Shown here: piece after piece, positions 15,587 through 24,443 of the stretch
How the letters are laid out: every line of letters begins with the position of its first letter
Position numbering within the stretch: position 1 is the first letter of the stretch
Source: Streptomyces mirabilis
GTDB lineage: Bacteria > Actinomycetota > Actinomycetes > Streptomycetales > Streptomycetaceae
Direction: 5' to 3'
NCBI RefSeq assembly: GCF_039503195.1
Contig: NZ_JBCJKP010000001.1
Span: 4,650,001 to 4,714,000, forward strand
DNA length: 64,000 nucleotides
Made by a program: the position numbers and the translations under genes
The notes under the pieces: model-generated
Databases searched by the model: none
What the model was told of the DNA's origin: nothing
Seen by the model: the letters and a program-made list of their open reading frames with translations, nothing else

Positions 15587-18500
15587 CGGGGGCCGGCCCG
15601 TTTCCCGCGGCGCTCCCGCCGGGGCTCCCGGAGTCCCTGCGGCACATCGGCACCGCGCTCGGCACCACGGTCGGCCGCGCCGCTGTCCGGGACGTGGCGG
15701 TGGTGGCCGACGCGGGGCCGACGATGGGGATCTGGCACCGGACGGTCCACGAGTTCGCCACGGCGCTGCATCGGTGCGGGGCCTTCGGCCGGATCACCAC
15801 GCACAGGCTGCCGTACGGGCACAGTGCCGACCCTGCGACCCTGCCGCGTCACCGTGCGGGCACCCGGCTGACCCTGCTCCTCACCGACGGCGCGGGCCCG
15901 CGCTGGCGCACCCACGAGGTGGAACCGCTGCTGCGCCGCTGGGGCCAGTCCGGACCGCTCGCGCTGATCCATGTGCTGCCGCACCCGGTGTGGCACACGA
16001 CGGGGCTGCGCGGCTGGCAGGTGCTGCTGCGCTCGCCCGCCCCGGGCGCGGCCAACCACCGGATGCGGTGGCGGCCCCGCGGCCTGGGCCCCGATCTCCA
16101 CGGCCTGCCGCCTGCCCACCGTCCCGACGTGGCGGTGCCCGTGCTCGAACTCGCTCCCCGCTGGCTGGACGCCTGGTCCGGTCTGCTGGGCGGGGGCCCG
16201 CCGTCGTGGCTGCCGATGACGGTGATGTTCCCCCGCGCGCGCGTACCCGCCGCTCCGGAGGCGGAGCCCGACCTCACCCCGGCGGTTCGGGTGGCGCGTT
16301 TCCAGTCGTCCGTGCCCCGGAGCGTGTTCACGCTCGCCACCATGCTCTCCGCGATACCCCTCGACGCCGGGCTGATCGAGGAGGTGCGGGGCGCGCTCCT
16401 GCCCGGCGCCTCCCTCACCGACGTCGCACACCTGCTGGTGCACGGCCTGGTCCGGCCGGCCGACGGCGGGCACACCACGTTCGCGTTCGCCCCCGGGATC
16501 CGCGAGGAGTTGCTGGCCACCGGACGGCGTACCGATGTGGTGCGGGTAGTCGAGTTGATCGGGGATCGCCGGGGATCCGGCGGGGAACACTTGTGGCGAC
16601 TGCCCCGGTTGCTGCGCGGGGCCGCCGTGCACCGACTCCCGCCGGTCGACGCGGAGTCCGGGCCGTGGCTCATGGCGGAGAGCGCTGTGCTCCACGCCCT
16701 GTCCGGGCCGTTCCTGAAGCCGGCGAGGGAGGTCGACGAGGCCCTCGCGGCCGCCCCGGCCGATCGGACCCGCCCGCAGCACGCACAGCACCACGGCACC
16801 GCCACCACACCCGCACCACCCATGGCACCCACAGCACCCAGCGATGCCGTCGTCCGGCCCCCGGGCGACGCCGACCGTCGGACCGATCAGGGGAAGAGGA
16901 GGCCGGTGATGCCGCAGCAGGCCCCGGCGAGCACGGTGGGCAACGGACGTACCAGGAGCACGCCCACGATCTGGGGAAACATCCCGCCCAGGAATCCGAA
17001 CTTCACGGGCCGCGAGGAACTCCTCGACAAGCTGCACCAGCGGCTGCTGCGGGAGAAGGCGACCGCCGTGCTGCCCCACACGCTGCACGGTATGGGCGGC
17101 GTCGGCAAGAGCCTGCTGGCCGTCGAGTACCTCTACCGTCGTATGGCGGAGTACGACGTGGTCTGGTGGATCTCCGCGGAGCGCACCGCACAGATCTCCC
17201 TGTCCCTGGTGGAACTGGCCCCGCGCCTGGGCCTGCCGACCGGGTCCGACGTCTCCTCGACCGTCGCCTCGGTCCTGGAGGCGCTGCGCATCGGCGTGCC
17301 CCACGCCAACTGGATCCTGGTCTTCGACAACGCCGAAAGCCCGGAATCCGTACGGCAGTTCTTCCCGGCCGGAGGGCCGGGCAACATTCTCGTCACCTCG
17401 CGCAATCCCCAATGGGCCTCCGTCGCCCGGCCGCTGGAGGTCGACGTCTTCATGCGCGAGGAGAGCAAACAGCTGCTGCGCATACGCGGCCCGGAGATCG
17501 GCGACGCGGAGGCCGACCGGCTCGCGGAGGCACTCGGTGACCTGCCGCTCGCCATCGAGCAGGCCGCCGCCTGGCACGCGGAGACGGGCATGCCCGTGGA
17601 CGAGTATCTGCGGCTGCTCGACGAGAAGCGCGTGGACCTGCTGCGCGGCACCGCACCGCTCGGAAACCAGCATCCGGTGATAGCGGCCTGGAACATCTCC
17701 CTGGACCGGCTGGAGGCCAAGAGCCCGGCCGCGTACCAGCTGCTTCAGGTGTGCTCCTTCTACGCGCCCGAACCCATCGCGCGGACCATGTTCATGCGGA
17801 TGCCGCCCAGTCCCATCACCCCCGAGCTGGACGCCGCCCTGGAAGATCCGATCCGGCTCGGCCAGGCCATCCGCGACATCGGCCGCTACTCCCTGGCCCG
17901 CTTCGACCACCGCACCAACTCCCTCCAGATGCACCGGCTGGTGCAGGCGGCCCTGCAGTTCCGGATGACGGAGGCGGACCGGTCCACCATGCGGCACGGG
18001 GCGCACATGCTGCTGGTGGCGAGCGACCCCAACGACCCCAGCAACGCGCTGCGCTGGGATCGGTACGGCGCGCTCTACCCCCACGTGGTGGTCTCCGGCG
18101 CGGTGCAGTCCGACGAGACCTGGGTGCGCAGGCTGGTGGTGAACGAGGTCAAGTACCTCCTTCGCTGGGGCGACTACGAGTCCTGCCTGGAACTCGCCCG
18201 TTCCGCTTACGAGAACTGGTCCCGCCGACTGGGCGAGGAACACACCCAGACCTTGCAGGTCGCCCGCTGGCTCGGATTCCTCCAGTTCAACATGGGCCGT
18301 TACAAGGAAGCCGCCGAGCTCAACGCGACGACGTTGGAGGCCTGTCTCAGGTCGCTGGGCCCCCACCACCAGGACACGTTCGACGCGCTCGGCAACGTCG
18401 CCATAGACCACCGCGTGCGCGGCGCGTTCGCCGAGGCCCTCCAGCTCTCCGACTCCGTGCACCAGCAGTACGTGCAACTCATCGGTCCGGACGACCCGGA

Positions 18501-19446
18501 GACCCTGCGGGCCGCGCACAACCTGGGCGTGAGCCTGCGCCTGGTGGGCCAGTTCGGGCGCGCCTACGAACTGGACAAACAGACTCGGCACAACCGCATT
18601 CAGACCTTCGGCCAGGACCACATCGACTCCTTGCGCACCTGGCTGGGGATGATCGTCGACCTGCGTGAACTCGGCGACTACGACGCCGCGTTGACCTACC
18701 ACCGCGAGATCACGGAGCAGGCCACCACCCTGCTCGGCGACAGCAATCCGTTCACCCTGTCCTGTGTCCGTCTCCTCGCCGTCGCCCTGCGCAAGGCCGG
18801 CGAGCACGAGGAGGCGGGAGCGACGGCGGAACACATCCACTCCGAGCTCGTGCGCCGCTACGGCGATCACAACCCCGAATCCATGGCCGCCACGCTCGAG
18901 CTGACCATCCACCTGCGGCACCGGGGAAACCTGGACGAGGCGCTGCGCCTGGGCACCGAGATCTGCCGTCGCTACGAGGACGCCTACGGCAGGCACCATC
19001 CGCATGCCCTGTCCGCCGCCGTGAATCTCGCGATCACCTACCGGCTGCTGGGCGACGCGGCGGCCGCACAGTACATAGACGCCGTGGCGCTGGAACAGCT
19101 CACGGAGATGCTGGGCGCGACGCACCCCTCGACGCTGGTGTGCCGCACCAATCTCGCGAGCGACCGCTACGCACTCGGCGACCCGGCCGGCGCACTGGAC
19201 CTCGACACCGAAACGGTGGGCAGGTCGCGGGAGGTCTTCGACGCCGACCACCCCTCCACCCTGGCCTGTGCCGCGAACCTCGCGATGGACCTGCGGGCCG
19301 TGGGACGCGTCGAGGAGGCGGAGGCACTGCACGGCGACACCCACAACCGTCTGCTGCGCACCCTGGGCAGCGGCCACCCGGCGGTCGCCCAGGCCTTCGA
19401 CTGGGACCACCGAGCGGACTGCGACATCGACCCGATGCCGCTGTGA
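15583..19446 (+). CDS. SAV_2336-like/NB-ARC/TPR signalling protein (FxsT-like)
   Basis: 1287 aa from ATG 15583, which overlaps the AAA stop (ATGA). The N-terminal ~390 residues resemble the SAV_2336-type region (WHRTVHEFATALHRCGAF, LLLTDGAGPRWR, LALIHVLPHPVWHTTGLRG). A low-complexity His/Pro/Thr linker follows. The NB-ARC ATPase (about 470-750) has P-loop HGMGGVGKS near residue 504, Walker B WILVFDNAES near 576, NILVTSRN and the GLPLA-like LGDLPLAIEQ near 650. The remainder (about 850-1270) is a long array of kinesin-light-chain-like TPRs (repeats with LG..H..TL..). This is a STAND ATPase architecture, suited to sensing a ligand with the TPRs and signalling by oligomerisation. Similar proteins accompany FxSxx-COOH peptide loci. 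Confidence 0.85.
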   Translation: MTGAGPFPAALPPGLPESLRHIGTALGTTVGRAAVRDVAVVADAGPTMGIWHRTVHEFATALHRCGAFGRITTHRLPYGHSADPATLPRHRAGTRLTLLLTDGAGPRWRTHEVEPLLRRWGQSGPLALIHVLPHPVWHTTGLRGWQVLLRSPAPGAANHRMRWRPRGLGPDLHGLPPAHRPDVAVPVLELAPRWLDAWSGLLGGGPPSWLPMTVMFPRARVPAAPEAEPDLTPAVRVARFQSSVPRSVFTLATMLSAIPLDAGLIEEVRGALLPGASLTDVAHLLVHGLVRPADGGHTTFAFAPGIREELLATGRRTDVVRVVELIGDRRGSGGEHLWRLPRLLRGAAVHRLPPVDAESGPWLMAESAVLHALSGPFLKPAREVDEALAAAPADRTRPQHAQHHGTATTPAPPMAPTAPSDAVVRPPGDADRRTDQGKRRPVMPQQAPASTVGNGRTRSTPTIWGNIPPRNPNFTGREELLDKLHQRLLREKATAVLPHTLHGMGGVGKSLLAVEYLYRRMAEYDVVWWISAERTAQISLSLVELAPRLGLPTGSDVSSTVASVLEALRIGVPHANWILVFDNAESPESVRQFFPAGGPGNILVTSRNPQWASVARPLEVDVFMREESKQLLRIRGPEIGDAEADRLAEALGDLPLAIEQAAAWHAETGMPVDEYLRLLDEKRVDLLRGTAPLGNQHPVIAAWNISLDRLEAKSPAAYQLLQVCSFYAPEPIARTMFMRMPPSPITPELDAALEDPIRLGQAIRDIGRYSLARFDHRTNSLQMHRLVQAALQFRMTEADRSTMRHGAHMLLVASDPNDPSNALRWDRYGALYPHVVVSGAVQSDETWVRRLVVNEVKYLLRWGDYESCLELARSAYENWSRRLGEEHTQTLQVARWLGFLQFNMGRYKEAAELNATTLEACLRSLGPHHQDTFDALGNVAIDHRVRGAFAEALQLSDSVHQQYVQLIGPDDPETLRAAHNLGVSLRLVGQFGRAYELDKQTRHNRIQTFGQDHIDSLRTWLGMIVDLRELGDYDAALTYHREITEQATTLLGDSNPFTLSCVRLLAVALRKAGEHEEAGATAEHIHSELVRRYGDHNPESMAATLELTIHLRHRGNLDEALRLGTEICRRYEDAYGRHHPHALSAAVNLAITYRLLGDAAAAQYIDAVALEQLTEMLGATHPSTLVCRTNLASDRYALGDPAGALDLDTETVGRSREVFDADHPSTLACAANLAMDLRAVGRVEEAEALHGDTHNRLLRTLGSGHPAVAQAFDWDHRADCDIDPMPL

Positions 19447-19477
19447 CGGACCCCGCGCGGCGATCGTCGAGCACGGC

Positions 19478-19494
19478 CACCGGCCCGGCCGGTG
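19478..19494. terminator. Short GC hairpin between convergent genes
   Basis: CACCGGCCCGGCCGGTG lies in the 57-base gap between two convergent stops. It has no T-run, so it is a weak candidate. Confidence 0.35.
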
Positions 19495-19503
19495 CCGACG
19501 TCG

Positions 19504-21288
19504 CTACTGCGCGAGCCAGTGGGCCAGGAGCACCGGATCCGGCGGGGTGGGCAGCACATGGCCGATGGCAAGGGCCAGTTCGGGGTGTCTGGTCAGGGCG
19601 TTCCCGGCGGCTCGCTCGCCGCACTCGGTCAGCGCCAGGCCCAGACCGGCCCAGGCAGCGGGCCTGGCGCCCGGACCGCTGAGCTCCTCGCCGTACAGCT
19701 TGACCGCCGTCGTGGCGTCGCCGTCCACCAGCGCCAGATCGGCGGGGACGACACCCGGCACCGTCCTCGCGGGGTCCTCCGCCGCGCGCAGGGCGTCGAA
19801 CTCCCCGGGAGCGACAAGGCTGAGGCGCGCCAGCAACGCGAGCGTGTCCAGTCGGCAGGCCTGCGGATCGGCCCGCAGCGCGGGCTCGGGGTGCCGCGTG
19901 ACGGCGTGCCCGCGCTGCTGGCGCGCGGACCAGGCCTCCGCCAGTTCCTCCGCATGCGCCGTGGGCACCTGAAGATGGTGTGCGCGCCAGGTAGCACGGT
20001 GGTGGACCGTCGCGAGGTGCGCGAGGCGCTGTTCGCGTACTCCCACCGGCTCCGCGTGCCAGCCGGTCGTCTGTTCGTCCAGGCTGTCGACCAGCGCGTG
20101 CCCCGGTGGGGTGAGCGTGGGGTGCTCGCGCAGGGTCCCGAGCACCCCACGCACGGCGCTGCGCCACAGCGCGTACTCGAAGCCCGCGAGCCCCTCCGCA
20201 CCTCGTGTGCGCCAGTAGCGCGCGACCCCGGAGAAGGCATAGGCCCCATGCACAAGCCCGCCGAGAGGGCGCGGATCGTCTCGCCAGGGGGCGTAGAACA
20301 GCTCGTCACAGTCCTCGAACAGGGGCATGAGGAAGATGAGGCCGTTGAGCAGGGTGTGCCGGAACTCATGTACGACGGCGGCGCCCAGCTGCGCCGGGAG
20401 GACATCCTCGTCCTCGTCGGGCTCGGAGAGCAACAGGCACCCGAACGCGTCGCTCGACGAAGCCGCCCGCGCACGCAGCCGCTCACCCCGCGGCAGCGGA
20501 ACGACGGAGCGCAACCCCGTGGCCAGGGCCCGGGCGCTGACCACGTGATCGTTCACCAGTACCGGCCACAGGCGGGCGAACCAGTTCTGCCAAGAAGCGA
20601 ACTGCGCGGAGGAGAGCCGTCCCGGCACCGCCAGCGCCGGCACCGGTGCGTAGGGTCCCAGGTCGTCGAGGGTGAGGGTCAGGCGCATGCCCGCGTGCTC
20701 CGCGCGCAGCCGCCGCTGCCCCTCCCACCCCGGGACGTCGTTCTCGGTGTCGTCCGGCAACGTCACGGTGACGTCGGCCGCGGCGACCCGGATCGTGCCA
20801 TCCTGCCCCCACACCTCGGCGGTGCCCCAGGACTCGCCACCGACGGTCGCCCGGCCGAGGCCCGGCAGGAACACCCGGCCGTCCCGCACCGGCACGCGCG
20901 CGCGGAAGTCGACGCCGGCGGCGATGAACACGGCCGCCGCCAACTGCCCGAGGAACCCCAGTTCCACACGCAGCGGAGGCTCATCCGCGGTCGCCGCCGG
21001 ATCCGGGCGGGACAGTCTGCGCAGCAGGCTCGCCGCCCACACACCGACCTGCGGGTCGAGGAGCACCGTCCGGAAGACCGCCGGGTCCGCCCGCTCGGCG
21101 GCTTCGAGCAGCGGCCAGGCCCGCCGTACGTCGTCGGCGTCCGCTGCCGCGTCGCGGATCGCACGCAACAGCAACAGGCGTCGGCTCGACTCCGCGTCGA
21201 GCAGGAAACCGACGGCTTCCTCGTCCTCTGTGACGGAGTTCAGCGCGTCCAGGACGGGTTCGGAAAGGTGGTGACGGCGCATCGGCAC
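19504..21288 (-). CDS. HExxH-motif peptide-modifying protein (aKG-HExxH-type hydroxylase family)
   Basis: 594 aa from GTG 21288 (AAGGAA five bases upstream); ATG 21282 is nearly as good. The N-terminus MRRHHLSEPVLDAL is typical of the family annotated as HExxH peptide-modification protein / aKG-HExxH beta-hydroxylase. The metal-binding motif is intact: VVHEFRHTLLNGLIFL near residues 303-318, followed by ELFYAPWRDDPRPLGGLVHGAY. The C-terminal ~150 residues are helical and TPR-like. Family members hydroxylate residues in a ribosomal precursor peptide. The precursor candidate is the adjacent upstream gene, 60 bases away on the same strand. Confidence 0.82.
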   Translation of the reverse strand: MPMRRHHLSEPVLDALNSVTEDEEAVGFLLDAESSRRLLLLRAIRDAAADADDVRRAWPLLEAAERADPAVFRTVLLDPQVGVWAASLLRRLSRPDPAATADEPPLRVELGFLGQLAAAVFIAAGVDFRARVPVRDGRVFLPGLGRATVGGESWGTAEVWGQDGTIRVAAADVTVTLPDDTENDVPGWEGQRRLRAEHAGMRLTLTLDDLGPYAPVPALAVPGRLSSAQFASWQNWFARLWPVLVNDHVVSARALATGLRSVVPLPRGERLRARAASSSDAFGCLLLSEPDEDEDVLPAQLGAAVVHEFRHTLLNGLIFLMPLFEDCDELFYAPWRDDPRPLGGLVHGAYAFSGVARYWRTRGAEGLAGFEYALWRSAVRGVLGTLREHPTLTPPGHALVDSLDEQTTGWHAEPVGVREQRLAHLATVHHRATWRAHHLQVPTAHAEELAEAWSARQQRGHAVTRHPEPALRADPQACRLDTLALLARLSLVAPGEFDALRAAEDPARTVPGVVPADLALVDGDATTAVKLYGEELSGPGARPAAWAGLGLALTECGERAAGNALTRHPELALAIGHVLPTPPDPVLLAHWLAQ

Positions 21289-21348
21289 GACGATTCCTTG
21301 TTCACAGGGCCGTGACTGGGGCACTCCGCGGCGGATCGCGACGGGGCC

Positions 21349-21546
21349 CTAACTGCCGTCGCTGCCCGCGATGGTGGAGAGAGGGCGACCGACCCGAAGC
21401 CTCAGGCGCTCGATCGACGGCCGTAGAACCGCGTCATCAAGGGCCGCGACCTCCTCGAGCGACAGTGCCGACAACGTGGGAAGCCAGGATTGCGGCGTCC
21501 CGGACACCGCCGCTTCACGGGAGGTGACGTGTTCCCTCGATGACAT
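21349..21546 (-). CDS. Candidate RiPP precursor, FxsA-like with variant C-terminus
   Basis: 65 aa from ATG 21546 (GGTGA close upstream; TTG 21564 is possible). The leader-like middle SWLPTLSALSLEEVAALDDA followed by VLRPSIERLRLRV matches the leader pattern of FxSxx-COOH precursors (LP.L..L.L.....LDDPVL...). The C-terminus is STIAGSDGS, so the terminal Phe-x-Ser-x-x that names the family is absent. It sits directly upstream of the HExxH enzyme on the same strand. No FxsB radical SAM gene exists within the window. The likely modified segment is the short Ser/Asp/Gly-rich tail (inference). Confidence 0.68.
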   Translation of the reverse strand: MSSREHVTSREAAVSGTPQSWLPTLSALSLEEVAALDDAVLRPSIERLRLRVGRPLSTIAGSDGS

Positions 21547-21606
21547 GGCGTCACCGTATATCAACGTGTGCTCTCAAGAAATGCTGAACCACGGCACCAA
21601 CGCGGT

Positions 21607-21639
21607 GTGCCCGCCCTCCAAAAGCGGGAGGACGGGCAC
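21607..21639 (-). terminator. Terminator of the MFS gene
   Basis: A 13-bp stem interrupted by one unpaired A (GTGCCCGCCCTCC / GGGAGGACGGGCAC) with loop AAAAGC, upstream of the precursor gene and downstream of the MFS stop. The ~70 bases between it and 21708 contain degenerate CATCAGCACC repeats only. Confidence 0.65.
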
Positions 21640-21707
21640 ACAACCAGGACGTCAGCACCGGGACATCAGGAGCAGGCCGTCAGCACGAGGGCATCGGCAC
21701 CAGAACC

Positions 21708-23282
21708 TCAGCCCATCAACGCCGGCTCACTGCCGGACACCGGGGCGCCCTCCGCCGGGTTCGCGCTCTCCTGCTCGCCGACCGCGGTGTCCTCCGCCCC
21801 CTCGACATGCTGCGCCGGCCGCTTCGGCAGCGCGAACATCAGCAGGAAGATCGCGACCATCACCGCCACGACCCAGCCCAACGCGTGCTGGAAGCCGTTG
21901 ACGAAGGCAGGGCCCACCTGGGCGGGGGTCAGGCGGTCGCCGATCTCGCCGAAGAAGACCACGGACACCAGGCCGAGTCCGAGCGCGTTGCCCATCTGCT
22001 GCACGGTGTTGATGAGCCCGGACGCCGAACCGGAGTGTTCGCGCGGGACCTCCGACAGCACCGCGTCGGTCAGCGGGGCCACGATGAAGCCCATGCCCGC
22101 GCCCATGACGACCAGCGGAAGCGCCATCTGCCAGGAGGCGATGGACAGGCCGTACCGCTCGGACTCCCAGATGTAGAGCAGTACCCCGACCGCCATGATC
22201 AGCGCGCCCGCCTGGAGCACCTTGCGCCCGAAGCGCGGGACGAGCAGCTGCACCGACATGCCCGCCGCGGCCGAGACCGCGATCGAGAACGGGACCCCGG
22301 TCAGACCCGCCCGCAGCGGGCTCCAGCCCAGGCCGACCTGCATGTACAGCGTCCAGACCAGGAAGAAGATGCCGAGGCCGACCCCGAAGACGGTCTGGAC
22401 GGCGATGCCCGCGGCGAAGCTCTTCACCTTGAACAGGGACAGCTCGACCAGCGGCGATCCGTCCCGCGCCGCCTTGCGCTTCTCGTAGGCCACCAGCGCC
22501 GCGAAGACCAGGAGGGCGCCGCCCATCGACACGTACCCCCACAGCGGCCAGCCCAGCTCACGCCCGCGCGTCAGCGGGTAGAGCAGCATCAGCAGGCCCA
22601 GCGTCACGAGGGCCACGCCGACGAGGTCGAGCTTGAGGGCCTTGGGGGCCTTGGACTCGCTGATGAAGCGTCGTCCCAGGATCAGCGCGGCGATGCCCAC
22701 CGGCAGGTTGATGAGGAAGATCGGCCGCCACTCCAGACCGAACAGGTTCCACTCGGTGAGCAGCGCGCCGAGCAGCGGGCCGGACACGGCGCCCAGGCCG
22801 ACGATCGCGCCGAAGAGCCCGAAGACCTTGCCCCGCTCGTGCGCCGGGAAGGTCGCGTGCACGATCGACAGCACCTGCGGCACCATCAGCGCGGCCATCC
22901 CGCCCTGCAGGATGCGCGAGGCGACGAGCATCTCCGGGTTGGCGGCGAAGCCGCACAGCGCGGAGGCGATCGTGAAGCCGCCTATGCCGATCAGGAAGAG
23001 CCGCTTGCGGCCGTGGATGTCGCCGAGCCGTCCACCGGTGATGAGCCCGGCGGCGAAGGCGAGCGCGTAGCCGGCGGTGATCCACTGGATCTGGCTGAAG
23101 GACGCGCCCTCGTCCCGCTGGATCGAGGGAATCGCGATGTTGACGATCGTGACGTCGACCAGGTCCATGAAGGCCGCGGTCATCACGATGGCGAGCGCGA
23201 ACCAGCGCCGTCGGTCGGCCCCGGCTGCCGGGCCCCGCGGCGGCTCGGCCGGGCTGCTGAGAGTGGTCTCGGTGGAGGTCAT
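21708..23282 (-). CDS. MFS drug transporter, DHA2 (EmrB/QacA) type, 14 TMS
   Basis: 524 aa from MTSTETT (ATG 23282). About 14 hydrophobic segments. DHA2 motifs include DLVDVTIVNIAIPSIQ in TM1 and the loop 2-3 sequence GGRLGDIHGRKRLFLIG. SGPLLGALLTE (motif C region) also appears. It exports small hydrophobic compounds with proton antiport. It diverges from a WYL regulator with only 62 bases between the starts, which suggests control by that regulator. Confidence 0.9.
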   Translation of the reverse strand: MTSTETTLSSPAEPPRGPAAGADRRRWFALAIVMTAAFMDLVDVTIVNIAIPSIQRDEGASFSQIQWITAGYALAFAAGLITGGRLGDIHGRKRLFLIGIGGFTIASALCGFAANPEMLVASRILQGGMAALMVPQVLSIVHATFPAHERGKVFGLFGAIVGLGAVSGPLLGALLTEWNLFGLEWRPIFLINLPVGIAALILGRRFISESKAPKALKLDLVGVALVTLGLLMLLYPLTRGRELGWPLWGYVSMGGALLVFAALVAYEKRKAARDGSPLVELSLFKVKSFAAGIAVQTVFGVGLGIFFLVWTLYMQVGLGWSPLRAGLTGVPFSIAVSAAAGMSVQLLVPRFGRKVLQAGALIMAVGVLLYIWESERYGLSIASWQMALPLVVMGAGMGFIVAPLTDAVLSEVPREHSGSASGLINTVQQMGNALGLGLVSVVFFGEIGDRLTPAQVGPAFVNGFQHALGWVVAVMVAIFLLMFALPKRPAQHVEGAEDTAVGEQESANPAEGAPVSGSEPALMG

Positions 23283-23302
23283 GGCTTGAAGGTAGGCCCC
23301 CA

Positions 23303-23323
23303 TTAGGTCAGATCACGTCCTAG
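23303..23323. promoter_or_regulatory. Candidate operator between MFS and WYL regulator
   Basis: TTAGGTCAGATCACGTCCTAG is an imperfect palindrome (TAGG...CCTA arms plus an inner C/G pair) centred in the 62-bp divergent gap. It is the only dyad there. Confidence 0.35.
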
Positions 23324-23344
23324 ATGTGCGGCACTCTGGGAAAC

Positions 23345-24388
23345 ATGACGACGGACACCCCGGCCCGGCTCCTCCAGCTCCTCTCCCTCCTCCAGACGCC
23401 CCGCGAATGGCCCGGCGGCGAGCTCTCCGAGCGGCTGGGCGTGTCCCGGCGTACCGTCCGCCGCGACATCGACCGGCTCCGGGAGCTGGGCTATCCCGTG
23501 CAGGCGACGAAGGGGGCCGACGGCGGGTACCGGCTGGTGGCGGGCAAGGCGATGCCGCCGCTCGTGCTCGACGACGAGGAGGCGGTGGCGATCGCGGTGG
23601 GGCTGCGGGCCGGCGCCGGGCACGCGGTCGAGGGCGTCGACGAGGCCTCCGTACGGGCCCTCGCCAAACTGGAGCAGGTGCTGCCGTCCCGGCTGCGCCA
23701 CCGTGTGTCCACGCTCCAGGCCGCGACCACCCCACTGACCAGCGGGGACGGGGCGAGCATCGCGCCCGAGACACTGACCGTGATCGCCGCGTCGGTGACC
23801 GGGCGGGAACGGCTGCGGTTCGCCTACCGCTCGGGGGACGACACCCCCTCACGACGCCTGGCCGAGCCCTACCGCCTCGTCTCCACCGGCCGTCGCTGGT
23901 ACCTCGTCGCCTACGACCTCGACCGCGACGACTGGCGCACCTTCCGCGTCGACCGGATCGCCGAGCCCTTCGCGACCGGGGTCCGTTACACGCCACGCGA
24001 GCTGCCGACGGGGAACGCGGCCGAGTACCTGCGGCAGTCGATGTACGGACGCCAGGAGACGTACGACTTCGAGGTCGCCTTCGCCGCGCCCGCCGCGTTC
24101 GTCGCGGCCCGCCTGCCCAAGTGGTTCGGCGCGCCCGAGCCGATCGACGAGCGCAACTGTCTGCTGCGTTCCTCCGCCGGGGACTCCGTGGAGTGGCTGG
24201 CGGTACGGCTCGCGATGGTCGACTGCGAGTTCGCGGTGCGACGACCGGCGGAACTGGTGGCGTGCGTACGAGAGTTGGGCGGTCGCCTGACTCGGGCGGC
24301 GGGCGGGGCGAAAGACGGGGCGGAGGGCGGGGCGGAAGGCGGGGCGGGAGACGGTCGCCGGGAAGGGCGCGGCGTCAGGGCCGGGTGA
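23345..24388 (+). CDS. YafY-type HTH/WYL-domain transcriptional regulator
   Basis: 347 aa from ATG 23345. The N-terminal winged helix (about 1-60) has RLLQLLSLLQTPREWPGGEL and LGVSRRTVRRDIDRLRELGY. The WYL domain (about 140-225) has RLAEPYRLVSTGRRWYLVAYD and TFRVDRIAEP. A C-terminal extension follows (to about 320). WYL domains bind nucleotides or other small ligands. The last 30 residues are a Gly/Ala/Glu repeat (GGAEGGAGDG) of doubtful relevance. It probably controls the divergent MFS gene. Confidence 0.9.
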   Translation: MTTDTPARLLQLLSLLQTPREWPGGELSERLGVSRRTVRRDIDRLRELGYPVQATKGADGGYRLVAGKAMPPLVLDDEEAVAIAVGLRAGAGHAVEGVDEASVRALAKLEQVLPSRLRHRVSTLQAATTPLTSGDGASIAPETLTVIAASVTGRERLRFAYRSGDDTPSRRLAEPYRLVSTGRRWYLVAYDLDRDDWRTFRVDRIAEPFATGVRYTPRELPTGNAAEYLRQSMYGRQETYDFEVAFAAPAAFVAARLPKWFGAPEPIDERNCLLRSSAGDSVEWLAVRLAMVDCEFAVRRPAELVACVRELGGRLTRAAGGAKDGAEGGAEGGAGDGRREGRGVRAG

Positions 24389-24443
24389 GCCCCGCGCGGG
24401 CCTGACCGGTCCGCGGCGCGCTCATACGGCTCCTCGGAGGAAG

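Noticed and set aside
14905..19410. 1501-codon minus-strand frame opposite the AAA and NB-ARC genes
   Set aside because: Mirror frame of a strongly biased plus-strand operon; no recognisable motif, and the plus-strand genes have intact domains.
21708..23282. MFS gene as exporter for the adjacent RiPP candidate
   Set aside because: It is separated by a terminator and shares a divergent operator region with the WYL regulator, so there is no evidence that it belongs to the peptide locus.
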